A stretch of 37,628 nt of DNA from a virus. Position 1 is the stretch's first letter, and each line of letters opens with the position of its first letter. The DNA lies in IMG/VR virus record IMGVR_UViG_3300030329_004866, positions 1-37,628 of that record; one strand, written 5' to 3'. This document shows positions 11,602 through 19,204 of the stretch, in pieces. The notes under the pieces were generated by a model that did not search any database, had not been told where the DNA came from, and saw only the letters and a program-made list of their open reading frames with translations. A program made the position numbers and the translations under genes.

Positions 11602-12331
11602 AAACTATGTGTCCGATCCGTACATTGTAGAGAACTTGATCAACCAGGGAGAGGCAAATTACTTAGTTGATCTGTTCGAAGAAGAAGAGATACTGAAGGT
11701 CCACAAGAAGACTGGTCCAGTTACTATTGACTGGAAGCACGATGTTAATACTCATCTATATGAAGATGAAGTAGTACAGTTGGTGCTGAAACGGCTCGAG
11801 AAACACATAGGACCGTTTGATATTAATGCTGCTTTGTACTTCCACTGCAATGGCCCATTCACCCTACACAACGACGATAACTACGAGTTTGCACACGTAT
11901 ACAAGGGCATTACTTTACCTCTGAAGCTACATGGGCCAGGAGAAGATACACCAGGATTAGTAATGTTCAATCAGTTTTATTTCCATGGTCCTGCTAAGTT
12001 TTTGAAAGGTCTTGAAGAGACAGATCCATATACATACTTCAACAAAATACTGACTTCGTATGAGGGTGTAGAAGGACTGACGGATGTACCATTTGATGAA
12101 GAGTGGAGAGAGAAGTACATACCGCATATTGAACCTAAATACTTAGAGGGATTAAGTGTACATAGTGTAATGCCTTGGGTCCCTGGTAACGCTATTGTAT
12201 TTGATAGCACAAGAATACATTGTGCAACAAACTATAAACGATTAGGGTACACTAACAAACAAGCCATTAGTATATTTACTAGGCACAAACAAAGTTCACC
12301 ATACTACCAGCTGGAGGGTATAAATGGCTAA
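11570..12331 (+). CDS. 2OG-Fe(II) oxygenase-like protein
   Basis: A 253-residue protein with the facial-triad pattern of Fe(II)/2-oxoglutarate oxygenases: LHNDD (His-x-Asp) in the middle, then GNAIVFDSTRIHCATNY with the distal His, followed by a strand with a basic residue (NKQAISIFTR). Family members hydroxylate protein or nucleic-acid side chains; this substrate is unknown. About 100 residues lie between the two metal motifs, longer than usual. It ends in an 8-nt overlap with the next gene. Confidence 0.65.
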   Translation: MRSAQQIEHIKNYVSDPYIVENLINQGEANYLVDLFEEEEILKVHKKTGPVTIDWKHDVNTHLYEDEVVQLVLKRLEKHIGPFDINAALYFHCNGPFTLHNDDNYEFAHVYKGITLPLKLHGPGEDTPGLVMFNQFYFHGPAKFLKGLEETDPYTYFNKILTSYEGVEGLTDVPFDEEWREKYIPHIEPKYLEGLSVHSVMPWVPGNAIVFDSTRIHCATNYKRLGYTNKQAISIFTRHKQSSPYYQLEGING

Positions 12332-12503
12332 AAGGTATATGCAAATTAAGCAAGATGGCAAGCTGATCGTTCTCGAGTGTGAGAAGTATCCTGGTCAACT
12401 AGAAAAGATGAGAGCAGAGATTGATATGTTTCGTAAGAGATATAAGGGTGAGAAGCTAGCCACTTACGATGAGATGACTGTCGAACAAGACAAATATTTT
12501 TAA
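12324..12503 (+). CDS. 59-residue hypothetical protein
   Basis: The frame begins in an 8-nt overlap (ATGGCTAA) with the oxygenase-like gene, and CTGGAGG lies ten bases upstream. The product is basic then acidic and probably helical (GQLEKMRAEIDMFRKRYKG). It is the last plus-strand gene before the minus-strand operon, whose final stop it overlaps by 4 nt in a convergent arrangement; no terminator is visible between them. Confidence 0.65.
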   Translation: MAKRYMQIKQDGKLIVLECEKYPGQLEKMRAEIDMFRKRYKGEKLATYDEMTVEQDKYF

Positions 12504-13207
12504 TGTCGGTGTTGTAGTCTAGCTACAACCTTACCTACATTTTCTGTCGTGAATGGTACATTTAGAATAAGATGTATCGAGTTGTTAACCCAACTGATTG
12601 TCCTATGCATTTTTCGTGTATTAAGATAGTACAATCGTCCGTGCTCAATCTGCACTTTTTTGTCGTCCAGAATCCAATCATAATCTAATGGCCCACAATT
12701 ATTCAGGAATGCTATTAACCTGAAGTACCTTCTATTCATTATTGGGTAGTCTCTGTGTGGTACAAAGTACCCGCCTATATTGGCTTGAACAAGAAAAGTT
12801 CTAGCAAGAGGCATCCAAGGACTAAGAGAGTAATGCAAACTATGGCACCTATCGTAGACTTTAGTTGGCTTGCTGAATTCTTCTTCAAGAACTTTCCTCC
12901 CTAGTTTCTTTGTAGCTTCTGCTAATGATGGAGCGCCTCTGTGATCCCATTCTGGCAGGGTTGTCACAGATAGCGCTTTTCTATTATTAGGACGATCGGG
13001 CCGAGGCAAGTAGTCGACCCAATCTTTATCAAACTCCTTTATTTCATTTCTGAATTGAGATACATCTATTTTGTATTCCAACGGAACAACATCCCCAAGC
13101 TGCATCAATGCTAGCTCATTACCAAGTCTTTCGTTACTCCACTTACCATCATGGTCGTGAGGACGATTCAATACTTGCCCACTGATGCCGTCTGGCACTG
13201 TAGTCAT
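12500..13207 (-). CDS. 2OG-Fe(II) / aspartyl-hydroxylase-like oxygenase
   Basis: A 235-residue protein with YFVPHRDYP (His-x-Asp), RYFRLIAFLNN and a late GRLYYLNTRKMHRTISWVNNSIHLILNV containing the distal His and following basic strand, matching the double-stranded beta-helix oxygenases, closest in style to aspartyl/asparaginyl hydroxylases. Substrate unknown. It is the last gene of the minus operon from 18734 and overlaps the signal-peptide gene by 4 nt. Confidence 0.7.
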   Translation of the reverse strand: MTTVPDGISGQVLNRPHDHDGKWSNERLGNELALMQLGDVVPLEYKIDVSQFRNEIKEFDKDWVDYLPRPDRPNNRKALSVTTLPEWDHRGAPSLAEATKKLGRKVLEEEFSKPTKVYDRCHSLHYSLSPWMPLARTFLVQANIGGYFVPHRDYPIMNRRYFRLIAFLNNCGPLDYDWILDDKKVQIEHGRLYYLNTRKMHRTISWVNNSIHLILNVPFTTENVGKVVARLQHRH

Positions 13208-13563
13208 TTATATTTTGCACCCCACTTGTCTGTGTGTTTCATTATAAGGTCACCTACTACAGCCACACAAGCATACTGACCGACATCTTTGGTTTTTTCA
13301 GAACCCTTCTTCTTTGACGTCACTTCAACAAATTCAATTGTAGTTATTGAGTTGTCATTCTTGTTCCAATACACCATTACGGGGTACTCTGTTCCAGAAT
13401 GAACTGCCGAGTATATTTTTATTTCATCCTCATTTTGCTCGAAGTTCATCCAAGCTAATTGCATTGGTATGCAGGCTAGTGGTTTCTGTAAAATGATTGG
13501 CTCTGCACGCAATGCTGTTGCTGTTAGTAACACGGTAGCAACCACCGCAAGGATCCTATACAT
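13204..13563 (-). CDS. Exported hypothetical protein with signal peptide
   Basis: The 119-residue product has an N-terminal signal-like segment (MYRILAVVATVLLTATALRAEP) with a likely cut after Arg-Ala near residue 20, then a beta-rich body with two Cys (PLACIP, QYACVAVV). I use ATG 13563, preceded by AGGAAAGG, rather than the open frame upstream. It overlaps the exonuclease gene by 8 nt and the next gene by 4. Probably acts in the periplasm; function unknown. Confidence 0.75.
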   Translation of the reverse strand: MYRILAVVATVLLTATALRAEPIILQKPLACIPMQLAWMNFEQNEDEIKIYSAVHSGTEYPVMVYWNKNDNSITTIEFVEVTSKKKGSEKTKDVGQYACVAVVGDLIMKHTDKWGAKYK

Positions 13564-14221
13564 TATGCCTTTCCTTATATGTTTGTCTCCATTGTTGAAA
13601 GTAGCCGATGTGGTCATCACGTTCTTCAACAAAGAGCTGGGGCTCATCATTAGCAACGGCAATGATGGTAACCAAATTGACAATTGGTTTCCCTGTCATC
13701 TCTTCAAACATAACTGCGTACGCAGACTCTTGCATAAAATAATTACCTATCCATGATCTCCGTTTTCGTTTAGCAGCAGTTTTAAAGTCAATGATTGATG
13801 GCTTACCATCAAATATGCCCACAGCATCACACTGTCCGGCTACCCGGAGATAATCACTATAGAGTGGACACTCTACAGCCCATACCTCCTCTAAGTATAT
13901 ATCTAAAATTGGCTTAATTTGTTTGAACATAAACAAGTTTTCAGGACTGACGTCTTCGTACAACATTTCCATGTTGTTAACATAGTCCTCACACAATTTA
14001 TGTACTTTTGTGCCTGCTTTCGTAGCTTTATTAGATATACGATTGGCTTCTTGCTCACCAACACGTTTTCTCCATTTGGCAATAGACTTTGCCGAGGCTT
14101 GGCTGGTGATTGTTGTGACAGAGGGATACCGTTGACCATCTGGAGTAATGTAGTATCTCTTTCCGTCAATTACCTTTCTAGGAAGGTCTTCAAATTTATA
14201 TTTGTCACTATGTTTAAACAT
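13556..14221 (-). CDS. PD-(D/E)XK exonuclease
   Basis: The 221-residue protein has the RecB/Cas4-like exonuclease core: GTKVHKLCEDYV (His74), GQCDAVG (Asp132) and SIIDFKTAAK (Asp145-x-Lys147), followed by YFMQESAYAVMFEE. It resembles exonucleases found in T4-like cyanophages and is likely used in DNA degradation or recombination. It overlaps phoH by 8 nt and the signal-peptide gene by 8 nt, within the same operon. Confidence 0.85.
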   Translation of the reverse strand: MFKHSDKYKFEDLPRKVIDGKRYYITPDGQRYPSVTTITSQASAKSIAKWRKRVGEQEANRISNKATKAGTKVHKLCEDYVNNMEMLYEDVSPENLFMFKQIKPILDIYLEEVWAVECPLYSDYLRVAGQCDAVGIFDGKPSIIDFKTAAKRKRRSWIGNYFMQESAYAVMFEEMTGKPIVNLVTIIAVANDEPQLFVEERDDHIGYFQQWRQTYKERHNV

Positions 14222-14954
14222 AACCCATTCTATGCTTTGCTATGATATAAGATTTCACTAACTGGGATCGTACTATGTCTTGCTCTTCAAATTCATAATA
14301 CTTAAACCCATCAATATTATTTAGTATATCAAAAAAGCGCTTTAATCCTTCTCGTTCACTAGCATTAGTCAAATCACTTTGTCTGAAGTCTCCGCAGAAT
14401 ATTATCTTAGTAGATTTACCAGACCTTGTGATAAGGCTGTCGAGTTCATGAAAAGACATATTATTGACTTCATCGACAATTATAATTGTATGGTCGAAGG
14501 TTAGTCCTCTAAGAAAACTTGTTGTTGAGAACTCAATAATATTTTTAGTTTTCAAGATTTCGTAAGCATCACCCCTACCAAACAATTCATTATAGATTGC
14601 TCGGTATGGTTCTTCATATATTTGAGCTTTCTGCTTTACTGTACCAGGAAGATATCCCATATCTCTGGTTGGGACAACAGATCGGAATATGATAACTTTG
14701 TTATAATCACCACCAGCTATCACATCATCAACACCCAGATAACATGCTAACCAAGTTTTACCTGTTCCAGCCAACCCATGTAAGATTAGGTTGTTGCCTT
14801 CGTCATATGCTTCTATAACTTGCTTTTGCTTTTCAGTTAGGGCATACTCTCTGGTAATGTCTCTGATACGAAATTTAGATTGGTTCAATTTATTTTTCTT
14901 ATCAATGATACCATCTTGTCGAAGCTGCCTACGTCTCTTTCGGCTTATGCTCAT
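14214..14954 (-). CDS. phoH: PhoH-like P-loop ATPase
   Basis: The 246-residue protein has the PhoH family core with Walker A HGLAGTGKT (residues 59-67), Walker B TIIIVDEVNN (about 153-162) and IIFCGDFRQSD, the sensor-like motif. A basic N-terminus (SRKRRRQLRQDG) precedes it. PhoH is common in marine phages; its role is unresolved, with RNA metabolism and phosphate starvation both proposed. ATG 14954 overlaps the TGA of the upstream gene. Confidence 0.9.
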   Translation of the reverse strand: MSISRKRRRQLRQDGIIDKKNKLNQSKFRIRDITREYALTEKQKQVIEAYDEGNNLILHGLAGTGKTWLACYLGVDDVIAGGDYNKVIIFRSVVPTRDMGYLPGTVKQKAQIYEEPYRAIYNELFGRGDAYEILKTKNIIEFSTTSFLRGLTFDHTIIIVDEVNNMSFHELDSLITRSGKSTKIIFCGDFRQSDLTNASEREGLKRFFDILNNIDGFKYYEFEEQDIVRSQLVKSYIIAKHRMGYV

Positions 14955-15184
14955 ACGTTGATTTTGTTCCCACGGCCTGAGGCCTTTTTAATTGATTTCA
15001 ATGTATCCTTCCACCCATCGTCTGTGTGACGACCCAGTCCTCCTACACCACCTACAATGGCTGGTGCACTTGGTACTTGTCGGTGATCTGGATTCTCTAC
15101 TTTGTATGCATCGAGCTCAGACATTTTCATTTCAATGTCGAACTCTATGCCTGACTGTTCGTCAAAAAACGTATATGTTGGCAT
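14951..15184 (-). CDS. FmdB-like small protein lacking the zinc cysteines
   Basis: The 77-residue protein starts MPTYTFFDEQSGIEFD and continues MKMSELDAYKVENPDHRQVPSAPAIVGG, which follows the outline of FmdB zinc-ribbon proteins, but the two CxxC knuckles are absent. Similar Cys-less versions occur, as I recall, in T4-like cyanophages. The Gly-rich middle leads into a basic tail. It is coupled to its neighbours by TAATG and ATGA overlaps. Function unknown. Confidence 0.7.
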   Translation of the reverse strand: MPTYTFFDEQSGIEFDIEMKMSELDAYKVENPDHRQVPSAPAIVGGVGGLGRHTDDGWKDTLKSIKKASGRGNKINV

Positions 15185-15360
15185 TAGTACTCATCCTGTA
15201 GTCTCATTAATTCTTCAACATCACGTGAGTTCATTGCTGACTTCATCTTACGATTTGTCTTTCGTGTGATGTCCCTATGTTTGTCCTTTTTGCTTTCCTC
15301 ATAATCGTCATCATCATAAAATTCACTATTCCGAGACTTCTTCGACTGACGCTTGCTCAT
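15184..15360 (-). CDS. Small highly charged protein
   Basis: The 58-residue product alternates basic and acidic runs (KRQSKKSRN, DDDDYEESKKDKHRD) and ends NSRDVEELMRLQDEY. I start at ATG 15360, with AAAGGGAAAGG just upstream; the frame is open 12 residues further to 15396, overlapping the upstream gene. Probably disordered; unknown. Confidence 0.6.
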   Translation of the reverse strand: MSKRQSKKSRNSEFYDDDDYEESKKDKHRDITRKTNRKMKSAMNSRDVEELMRLQDEY

Positions 15361-15379
15361 TGGACCTTTCCCTTTGTTG

Positions 15380-15997
15380 TTAAGAGCCGATGACATCCCC
15401 GTAATTGAGATATGTCATTAAGAAATATTTGGCATATCCATTTGTAGGTGGATTTCCATGGTGTAAGTATGTCCACATTGGTGGAAATACTAACAGTTTA
15501 CCTTTCTCAGGTTTGATCTTGTCTCCTAGCAATGGAAACTCTGTCTCACCTTCCTCGAAATCATCGTTTAGGTAAACCATTAAAATTAAAAATCTCTTGG
15601 CGCCATCGTGACTGGTAACATCAACGTGTGCACCAAAACTCTCTCCAGTATCACAAAGGAATCTTTTCATTCTAAACTGTTCCCACCCATAGCCTGGTGG
15701 CCATTGGTGGTTTGATATCTGACAATCTGTTTTGTATTTTTCTATAGCTTCTTGGAATAGGTTGATAGCCATGGTATTTAAATATGTGAATCTGTCAAAC
15801 CCCATTGGATTCATTCTTTGACAGTTACAATTACCACATATCTGATGTCCATCGGGTCGTACAGGTCCTGTACATATGCTTGTTTTCTTAACTTCTTCTT
15901 TATCCACAACCATAGTTTCTTCAAAGTGAGATACGTATGCGTCACACATCTCATCTGTAAAGAAGTTAGGATATTCTCTCGTGAAGAAATTAGGCAT
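15380..15997 (-). CDS. 2OG-Fe(II) oxygenase, prolyl-4-hydroxylase type
   Basis: The product (about 205 residues) has GAHVDVTSHDGAKRFLILMVYLNDDF with His-x-Asp, GETEFPLLG, GKLLVFPP and LHHGNPPTNGYAKYFLMTYLN, the C-terminal His and basic residue of the P4H-type oxygenases. Four Cys lie N-terminal to it (ICTG, ICGNCNC). It is a tandem paralogue of the next upstream gene (shared NPMxFDxF and KYFLMTY). ATG 15997 forms an 8-nt overlap; ATG 16015 is the alternative. Confidence 0.85.
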   Translation of the reverse strand: MPNFFTREYPNFFTDEMCDAYVSHFEETMVVDKEEVKKTSICTGPVRPDGHQICGNCNCQRMNPMGFDRFTYLNTMAINLFQEAIEKYKTDCQISNHQWPPGYGWEQFRMKRFLCDTGESFGAHVDVTSHDGAKRFLILMVYLNDDFEEGETEFPLLGDKIKPEKGKLLVFPPMWTYLHHGNPPTNGYAKYFLMTYLNYGDVIGS

Positions 15998-16703
15998 GGT
16001 GGGGTGTCCAGTCAAAGTCTGGTCGAGCTACTTCTCGATGGCTGAAGTCAATACCATCATTGACCGTTGTCATATCAATGTAGTTGACATAGGTCATCAA
16101 GAAATATTTTGCCATGCGGGTTGATGGGGGTCGAGGAGGTATACCTCGATGAGATAATGTCCAGTCTGGTGGAAACAAAAAGATTCTACCTTGGACAGGT
16201 TTAATCGATTGCTTTAGTATGTTGAAGTATGTTTCACCACCTTCAAAGTCATCATTTAGATAACAGATCATGCCCAGAAATCTTTTAGCATGTGCGTGTG
16301 AATAGATATCCACATGGTTGCCGAGACCATGATAACCATGACTCTCGTTACCTTCTGGGTCAACCTTGAATCGTTTGATTCTTAGTTCCTCAAAACCAAA
16401 TTCATCTGGCCATTGGACTGGGTGCAGCTGTACGTCTTTTTTATACTGCTCGAGCACTGCATGTAGATTAGAGGTAAAGGTATAGTTAAGGTCCTTGAAG
16501 CAGTCAAATTCCATAGGATTGATTCTCAGACAGGAACAGTCCCCACACAACTTATCACCAGCTTTGTTGTAACAGACAGATAAGTCTCTTACTCTTTGTT
16601 GCTGATTGAGTACGACGCTTTCATATTTGTCGATATATGCATCACACTCATCTGGTGTTAGGTACCCATCGTATACTCTTAGGTACCAATCTATGTCACG
16701 CAT
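15990..16703 (-). CDS. 2OG-Fe(II) oxygenase, tandem paralogue
   Basis: A 237-residue protein with GNHVDIYSHAHAKRFLGMICYLNDDFEGGETYF, here read as His-x-Asp then a strand, and FLFPPDWTLSHRGIPP with the distal His, and KYFLMTYVNYIDM. N-terminal Cys cluster DKLCGDCSC matches the paralogue at 15380. Both begin with a helix-rich segment (LTPDECDAYIDKYE here). Duplication within the phage lineage is inferred. The substrate is unknown; free or protein-bound amino acids are possible. Confidence 0.85.
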   Translation of the reverse strand: MRDIDWYLRVYDGYLTPDECDAYIDKYESVVLNQQQRVRDLSVCYNKAGDKLCGDCSCLRINPMEFDCFKDLNYTFTSNLHAVLEQYKKDVQLHPVQWPDEFGFEELRIKRFKVDPEGNESHGYHGLGNHVDIYSHAHAKRFLGMICYLNDDFEGGETYFNILKQSIKPVQGRIFLFPPDWTLSHRGIPPRPPSTRMAKYFLMTYVNYIDMTTVNDGIDFSHREVARPDFDWTPHHA

Positions 16704-16705
16704 TT

Positions 16706-17137
16706 TTATCCTACATCAATTTGAGGGAACGCTTCTTTGACTACTGTTTTGCTAACGCCCTTGATAGAACCTTTTTTCATTTCTAACAACAGCTTTGCAT
16801 CTCCAGGAGCAATTGATTCTAATAGTTGGATAAAGATCGTTTCTCTTTTGATCTCGTGTACGTCAGGCTCTAATAAATTACCATCAACGCTGATAAAATA
16901 TTTCATCATACGCATCTTACCAAAGAATGCTCCTTCAAGGTCTGTGCCATCTTCGACAGCAGTATAAGGAGGGTCACCCTCTGGCATGATCCATTTGATG
17001 GTTGGATTGTAGGTGAGCTGAAATACGTCAATTAACTGTGATGATTCGTTGTCTTTGAGTATCTGAGCTTTGATCTTTACGTTCTTGCTCTTACGACACT
17101 CAGCAATGATCTCTGAGAGACCCTTTGTGTAAGCCAT
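16706..17137 (-). CDS. Conserved T4-like phage protein (DUF6433-like)
   Basis: A 143-residue protein ending ESIAPGDAKLLLEMKKGSIKGVSKTVVKEAFPQI, an ending I recall from a conserved protein family of T4-like cyanophages without known function (DUF6433, from memory). ATG 17137 is preferred over the frame open to 17179 because GAGGAAA lies seven bases upstream. It follows the 107-residue gene with a 10-nt gap in the same operon. Confidence 0.7.
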   Translation of the reverse strand: MAYTKGLSEIIAECRKSKNVKIKAQILKDNESSQLIDVFQLTYNPTIKWIMPEGDPPYTAVEDGTDLEGAFFGKMRMMKYFISVDGNLLEPDVHEIKRETIFIQLLESIAPGDAKLLLEMKKGSIKGVSKTVVKEAFPQIDVG

Positions 17138-17147
17138 AATAATTTCC

Positions 17148-17471
17148 TCATTGGTCTTCGAATGATATATCCGATTCATCCATATTTATTACATTCTCAG
17201 AAAACTCTTGGAGGGGATGCTTCATCTGTAATGATCTAAACATTGCCGATTTTATTGATTCACTTATCATGATTAGATCATATTTGATCTTCTCGTCTTG
17301 CTGCAAATCTATCCCTGCAGTTTCAAGTTTACCGAATAAATCAAAAGCTAAATCAACAGCTGTTGATGTCACGAATGACTCTCTTACTTTTGATATTGAC
17401 TTTTGCAACTCTGCTTCGTTTTGAGGAGCATGGTTGCGTTTGGTTAGTGGGAACTTCACCACATTCGACAC
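17148..17471 (-). CDS. Hypothetical protein of T4-like operon
   Basis: A 107-residue protein with a basic N-terminus (NVVKFPLTKRNHAP) and a helical middle (KSISKVRESFVTSTAVDLAFDLFGKLETAG), ending acidic. I recall similar small proteins next to the DUF6433-like gene in T4-like phages, without known function. It lies 29 nt after the 185-residue basic-tailed gene in the same operon. Confidence 0.7.
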   Translation of the reverse strand: MSNVVKFPLTKRNHAPQNEAELQKSISKVRESFVTSTAVDLAFDLFGKLETAGIDLQQDEKIKYDLIMISESIKSAMFRSLQMKHPLQEFSENVINMDESDISFEDQ

Positions 17472-17500
17472 TATATCGGTCCTTCCAGTGTTTCCTCTTG

Positions 17501-18058
17501 TTATTTAGCTTTTCTCTTTCTCCTGGTGCTTTTCTTTTTGGGTGCTGGTTTATCATCTGGAGCCATACCAACTTTGTCAATTGGTATACCATAATGCTCA
17601 GCATACACTTCTTTGGTCACGAATCCTACAATTGGATTGAATGTGTCCAGATCAACCTTGAGCATTCCACTATATGGACCCTGAAAATGGTATGCTGGCA
17701 CTCGGACTATTCTTCGTACCCTGCCTTCCATGTTCTCACCATATCGGAAGTCCTGATATATGCCAGTCCTCAGATATGTTTCCAGATTTTGAACGTAACA
17801 ATCAATGATATTGAAACGATCATTCATCTGGCGGTCATATTTGGTTCTCAGCTGCTTTTTCAGAGAAGAAAGCTCGTCCCTATTGGTTTTTATCCATTTC
17901 TTGATATTTTTGACATTCCATGGATGTCTATCGTCACGTGGGACGGCCTCGTGCACGGATTTGTACTCCGTAGGTGCACGATTAGCTCTGGCTTTTGCAA
18001 GCCGAGCCCTTCGTTCTTCTTTTTGCTTCTCAGAAAGAGGTTTGCGTTTTTTGGCCAT
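17501..18058 (-). CDS. Basic-ended conserved phage protein
   Basis: A 185-residue protein with a Lys/Arg-rich helical N-terminus (AKKRKPLSEKQKEERRAR), a folded middle (QNLETYLRTGIYQDFRYGE, GPYSGMLKVDLDTFNPIVGF) and a basic C-terminal tail (KKKSTRRKRKAK). The charged ends suggest nucleic-acid binding. I start at ATG 18058, overlapping the upstream TGA; the frame is open to 18085. Function unknown. Confidence 0.7.
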   Translation of the reverse strand: MAKKRKPLSEKQKEERRARLAKARANRAPTEYKSVHEAVPRDDRHPWNVKNIKKWIKTNRDELSSLKKQLRTKYDRQMNDRFNIIDCYVQNLETYLRTGIYQDFRYGENMEGRVRRIVRVPAYHFQGPYSGMLKVDLDTFNPIVGFVTKEVYAEHYGIPIDKVGMAPDDKPAPKKKSTRRKRKAK

Positions 18059-18228
18059 CAGTCTTTTTTCAACGACTGTGTCCATTCCCAGAATGCTGTT
18101 TTAGCCTCTTCAGGTGTCATTTCAAACGCGTGCTCCAACAAACGTGGAGCTTCCATCATATTTCTGTGTCCTTCTTCACGAAGGGCATTTAACCAATCAA
18201 AGATTTGTTTCTGACTACCAGTTGCCAT
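18058..18228 (-). CDS. Small helical hypothetical protein
   Basis: A 56-residue protein that reads as three helices (SQKQIFDWLNALREEGH, APRLLEHAF, TPEEAKTAFWEWTQSLKKD). ATG 18228 is supported by AGAGGATGG just upstream; the frame is open to 18261 within the preceding gene. It overlaps its upstream neighbour by 14 nt. Unknown. Confidence 0.65.
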   Translation of the reverse strand: MATGSQKQIFDWLNALREEGHRNMMEAPRLLEHAFEMTPEEAKTAFWEWTQSLKKD

Positions 18229-18700
18229 TGGCCATCCTCTTATTTTCAAGTTTAGCATCATACATTGTCACATTCGGATACGTCTTGAATGCGTCAACAA
18301 TCGGTTCTGCATCATCGTAGAATTCGTACCTGTAGTACTTATAAGGCTTCAATTGCTTAGTTTTGTACTCTGCATCAGGTAAATTCCAATGATGCGGTTT
18401 TCTGCAGGTATTTCTCTCCAAAATATGGTGATATTTCAAGCCGTTATCATCGAGAAAATCGTAATCATCCTGGCACATTTCACGTGCTGTGCAGATTACG
18501 ATGTAATATTCACCGGACGCATACATCATCTTCATCTTTTCAGCAAGAGGAAGCAGCGTGTCCTTGTAAATATTCTTTCGAGTACGAAGCTCAAAATACC
18601 CTTCCAGGTCCAAAGTACCATCTGGCCTGTTAGGAGTACGGTGAGATGAGTCGATTACTGTCCCATCTAAATCAAAAACTGCTATTTTCTTCTTCATCAT
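18215..18700 (-). CDS. HAD-superfamily phosphatase
   Basis: The product begins almost at once with the HAD motif I strand KIAVFDLDGTVIDSSHR, has motif II in YIVICTARE, and a late FYDDAEP motif IV. Such phage HADs act on nucleotides or nucleic-acid 3' phosphates. ATG 18700 lies six bases after the -10, so the promoter-proximal mRNA would be leaderless; ATG 18697, with AAGGG at good spacing, could be used on read-through mRNA. The frame open to 18718 runs into the promoter. First gene of the 13-gene minus operon. Confidence 0.8.
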   Translation of the reverse strand: MMKKKIAVFDLDGTVIDSSHRTPNRPDGTLDLEGYFELRTRKNIYKDTLLPLAEKMKMMYASGEYYIVICTAREMCQDDYDFLDDNGLKYHHILERNTCRKPHHWNLPDAEYKTKQLKPYKYYRYEFYDDAEPIVDAFKTYPNVTMYDAKLENKRMANGNW

Positions 18701-18706
18701 ACCCTT

Positions 18707-18734
18707 ATTATACCACATTTTCCCGCTTGGTCAA
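18707..18734 (-). promoter_or_regulatory. Early promoter of the large minus-strand operon
   Basis: On the minus strand TTGACC (18734-18729), 16-nt spacer, perfect TATAAT (18712-18707). The TGA stop of the upstream gene lies inside the -35. No other promoter or terminator is visible before 12500, so it probably serves all 13 genes. Confidence 0.85.
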
Positions 18735-18949
18735 CCGCAAATCTCGAAATTTGGGTCATTATTCTTCAAAACCCACCGGCCATCGTGGAATTTTTCACCC
18801 TTAACCTTGAAAGTTTTGTTTAGAGACTGCAAATGCCACGCGTCTGCACCCTGAAATTTGCCTTCACCAATGATATTCCACACTTCACCGTGCTGGTGAA
18901 TGCGGTTTTTCCCGTGTCTGGTCTTGCCTTTTAAGATAATCCGTGTCAT
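18731..18949 (-). CDS. Small beta-rich protein, paralogue of the gene at 7067
   Basis: The 72-residue protein (IILKGKTRHGKNRIHQHGEVWNI ... FHDGRWVLKNNDPNFEI) aligns along its length with the protein at 7067-7318, which has an insertion in the middle. The ATG forms an ATGA overlap with the preceding membrane peptide. Its stop overlaps the -35 of the operon promoter. Function unknown; carrying two diverged copies suggests separate roles. Confidence 0.7.
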   Translation of the reverse strand: MTRIILKGKTRHGKNRIHQHGEVWNIIGEGKFQGADAWHLQSLNKTFKVKGEKFHDGRWVLKNNDPNFEICG

Positions 18950-19044
18950 AATGCGGCTCCTCCGATGACAACCAGCATAACAAGCAGCTTGAAGCCGATA
19001 ACAGCTCCAAAAACTAGCGCTAAAAACCCTAAAAACTGAAACAT
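18946..19044 (-). CDS. 32-residue membrane peptide
   Basis: A 32-residue, almost wholly hydrophobic peptide (FLALVFGAVIGFKLLVMLVVIGG), one or two membrane passes. GAGAGGAG lies about seven bases upstream of the ATG, and its TGA overlaps the next ATG (ATGA). The good ribosome binding site, coupling and the dedicated promoter at 19067-19095 argue that it is real. Function unknown. Confidence 0.7.
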   Translation of the reverse strand: MFQFLGFLALVFGAVIGFKLLVMLVVIGGAAL

Positions 19045-19066
19045 GCGTTATCTCCTCTCATAATTT

Positions 19067-19095
19067 ATCATCCCATATATACGGATACCGGTCAA
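19067..19095 (-). promoter_or_regulatory. Early promoter, minus strand
   Basis: On the minus strand TTGACC (19095-19090), 17-nt spacer, GATGAT (19072-19067). It faces away from the plus promoter at 19142 and drives the membrane peptide and the paralogue at 18731. Confidence 0.8.
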
Positions 19096-19112
19096 CAGAC
19101 GATTTTCATAAA

Positions 19113-19129
19113 CTTTTTTTCAAAAAAAG
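19113..19129. promoter_or_regulatory. A/T palindrome between divergent promoters
   Basis: CTTTTTTT-C-AAAAAAAG is a perfect inverted repeat midway between two divergent promoters. A similar T-run/A-run (CTTTTTTCAAAAACGC) precedes the related promoter at 4143. It could act as an UP element for both directions or as a weak terminator remnant. Confidence 0.5.
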
Positions 19130-19141
19130 CGTTTTTGACGG

Positions 19142-19170
19142 TTGACCGCAAGCCCGGGCTATGGGATGAT
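19142..19170 (+). promoter_or_regulatory. Early promoter, duplicated cassette copy 2
   Basis: TTGACC (19142-19147), 17-nt spacer, GATGAT (19165-19170). The 23 bases 19164-19186 are identical to 4165-4187 and include GGTCAA (19176-19181), the inverse of the -35, at the transcription start. Confidence 0.8.
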
Positions 19171-19204
19171 AAGGGGGTCAAGAGAGAGATATGGAGTTAA
19201 TCAG

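Noticed and set aside
17363-18214. 283-codon plus-strand open frame
   Set aside because: It runs antisense to three well-supported minus-strand genes, has no ribosome binding site, and its product is Phe/Ser/Cys-rich as expected from antisense reading.
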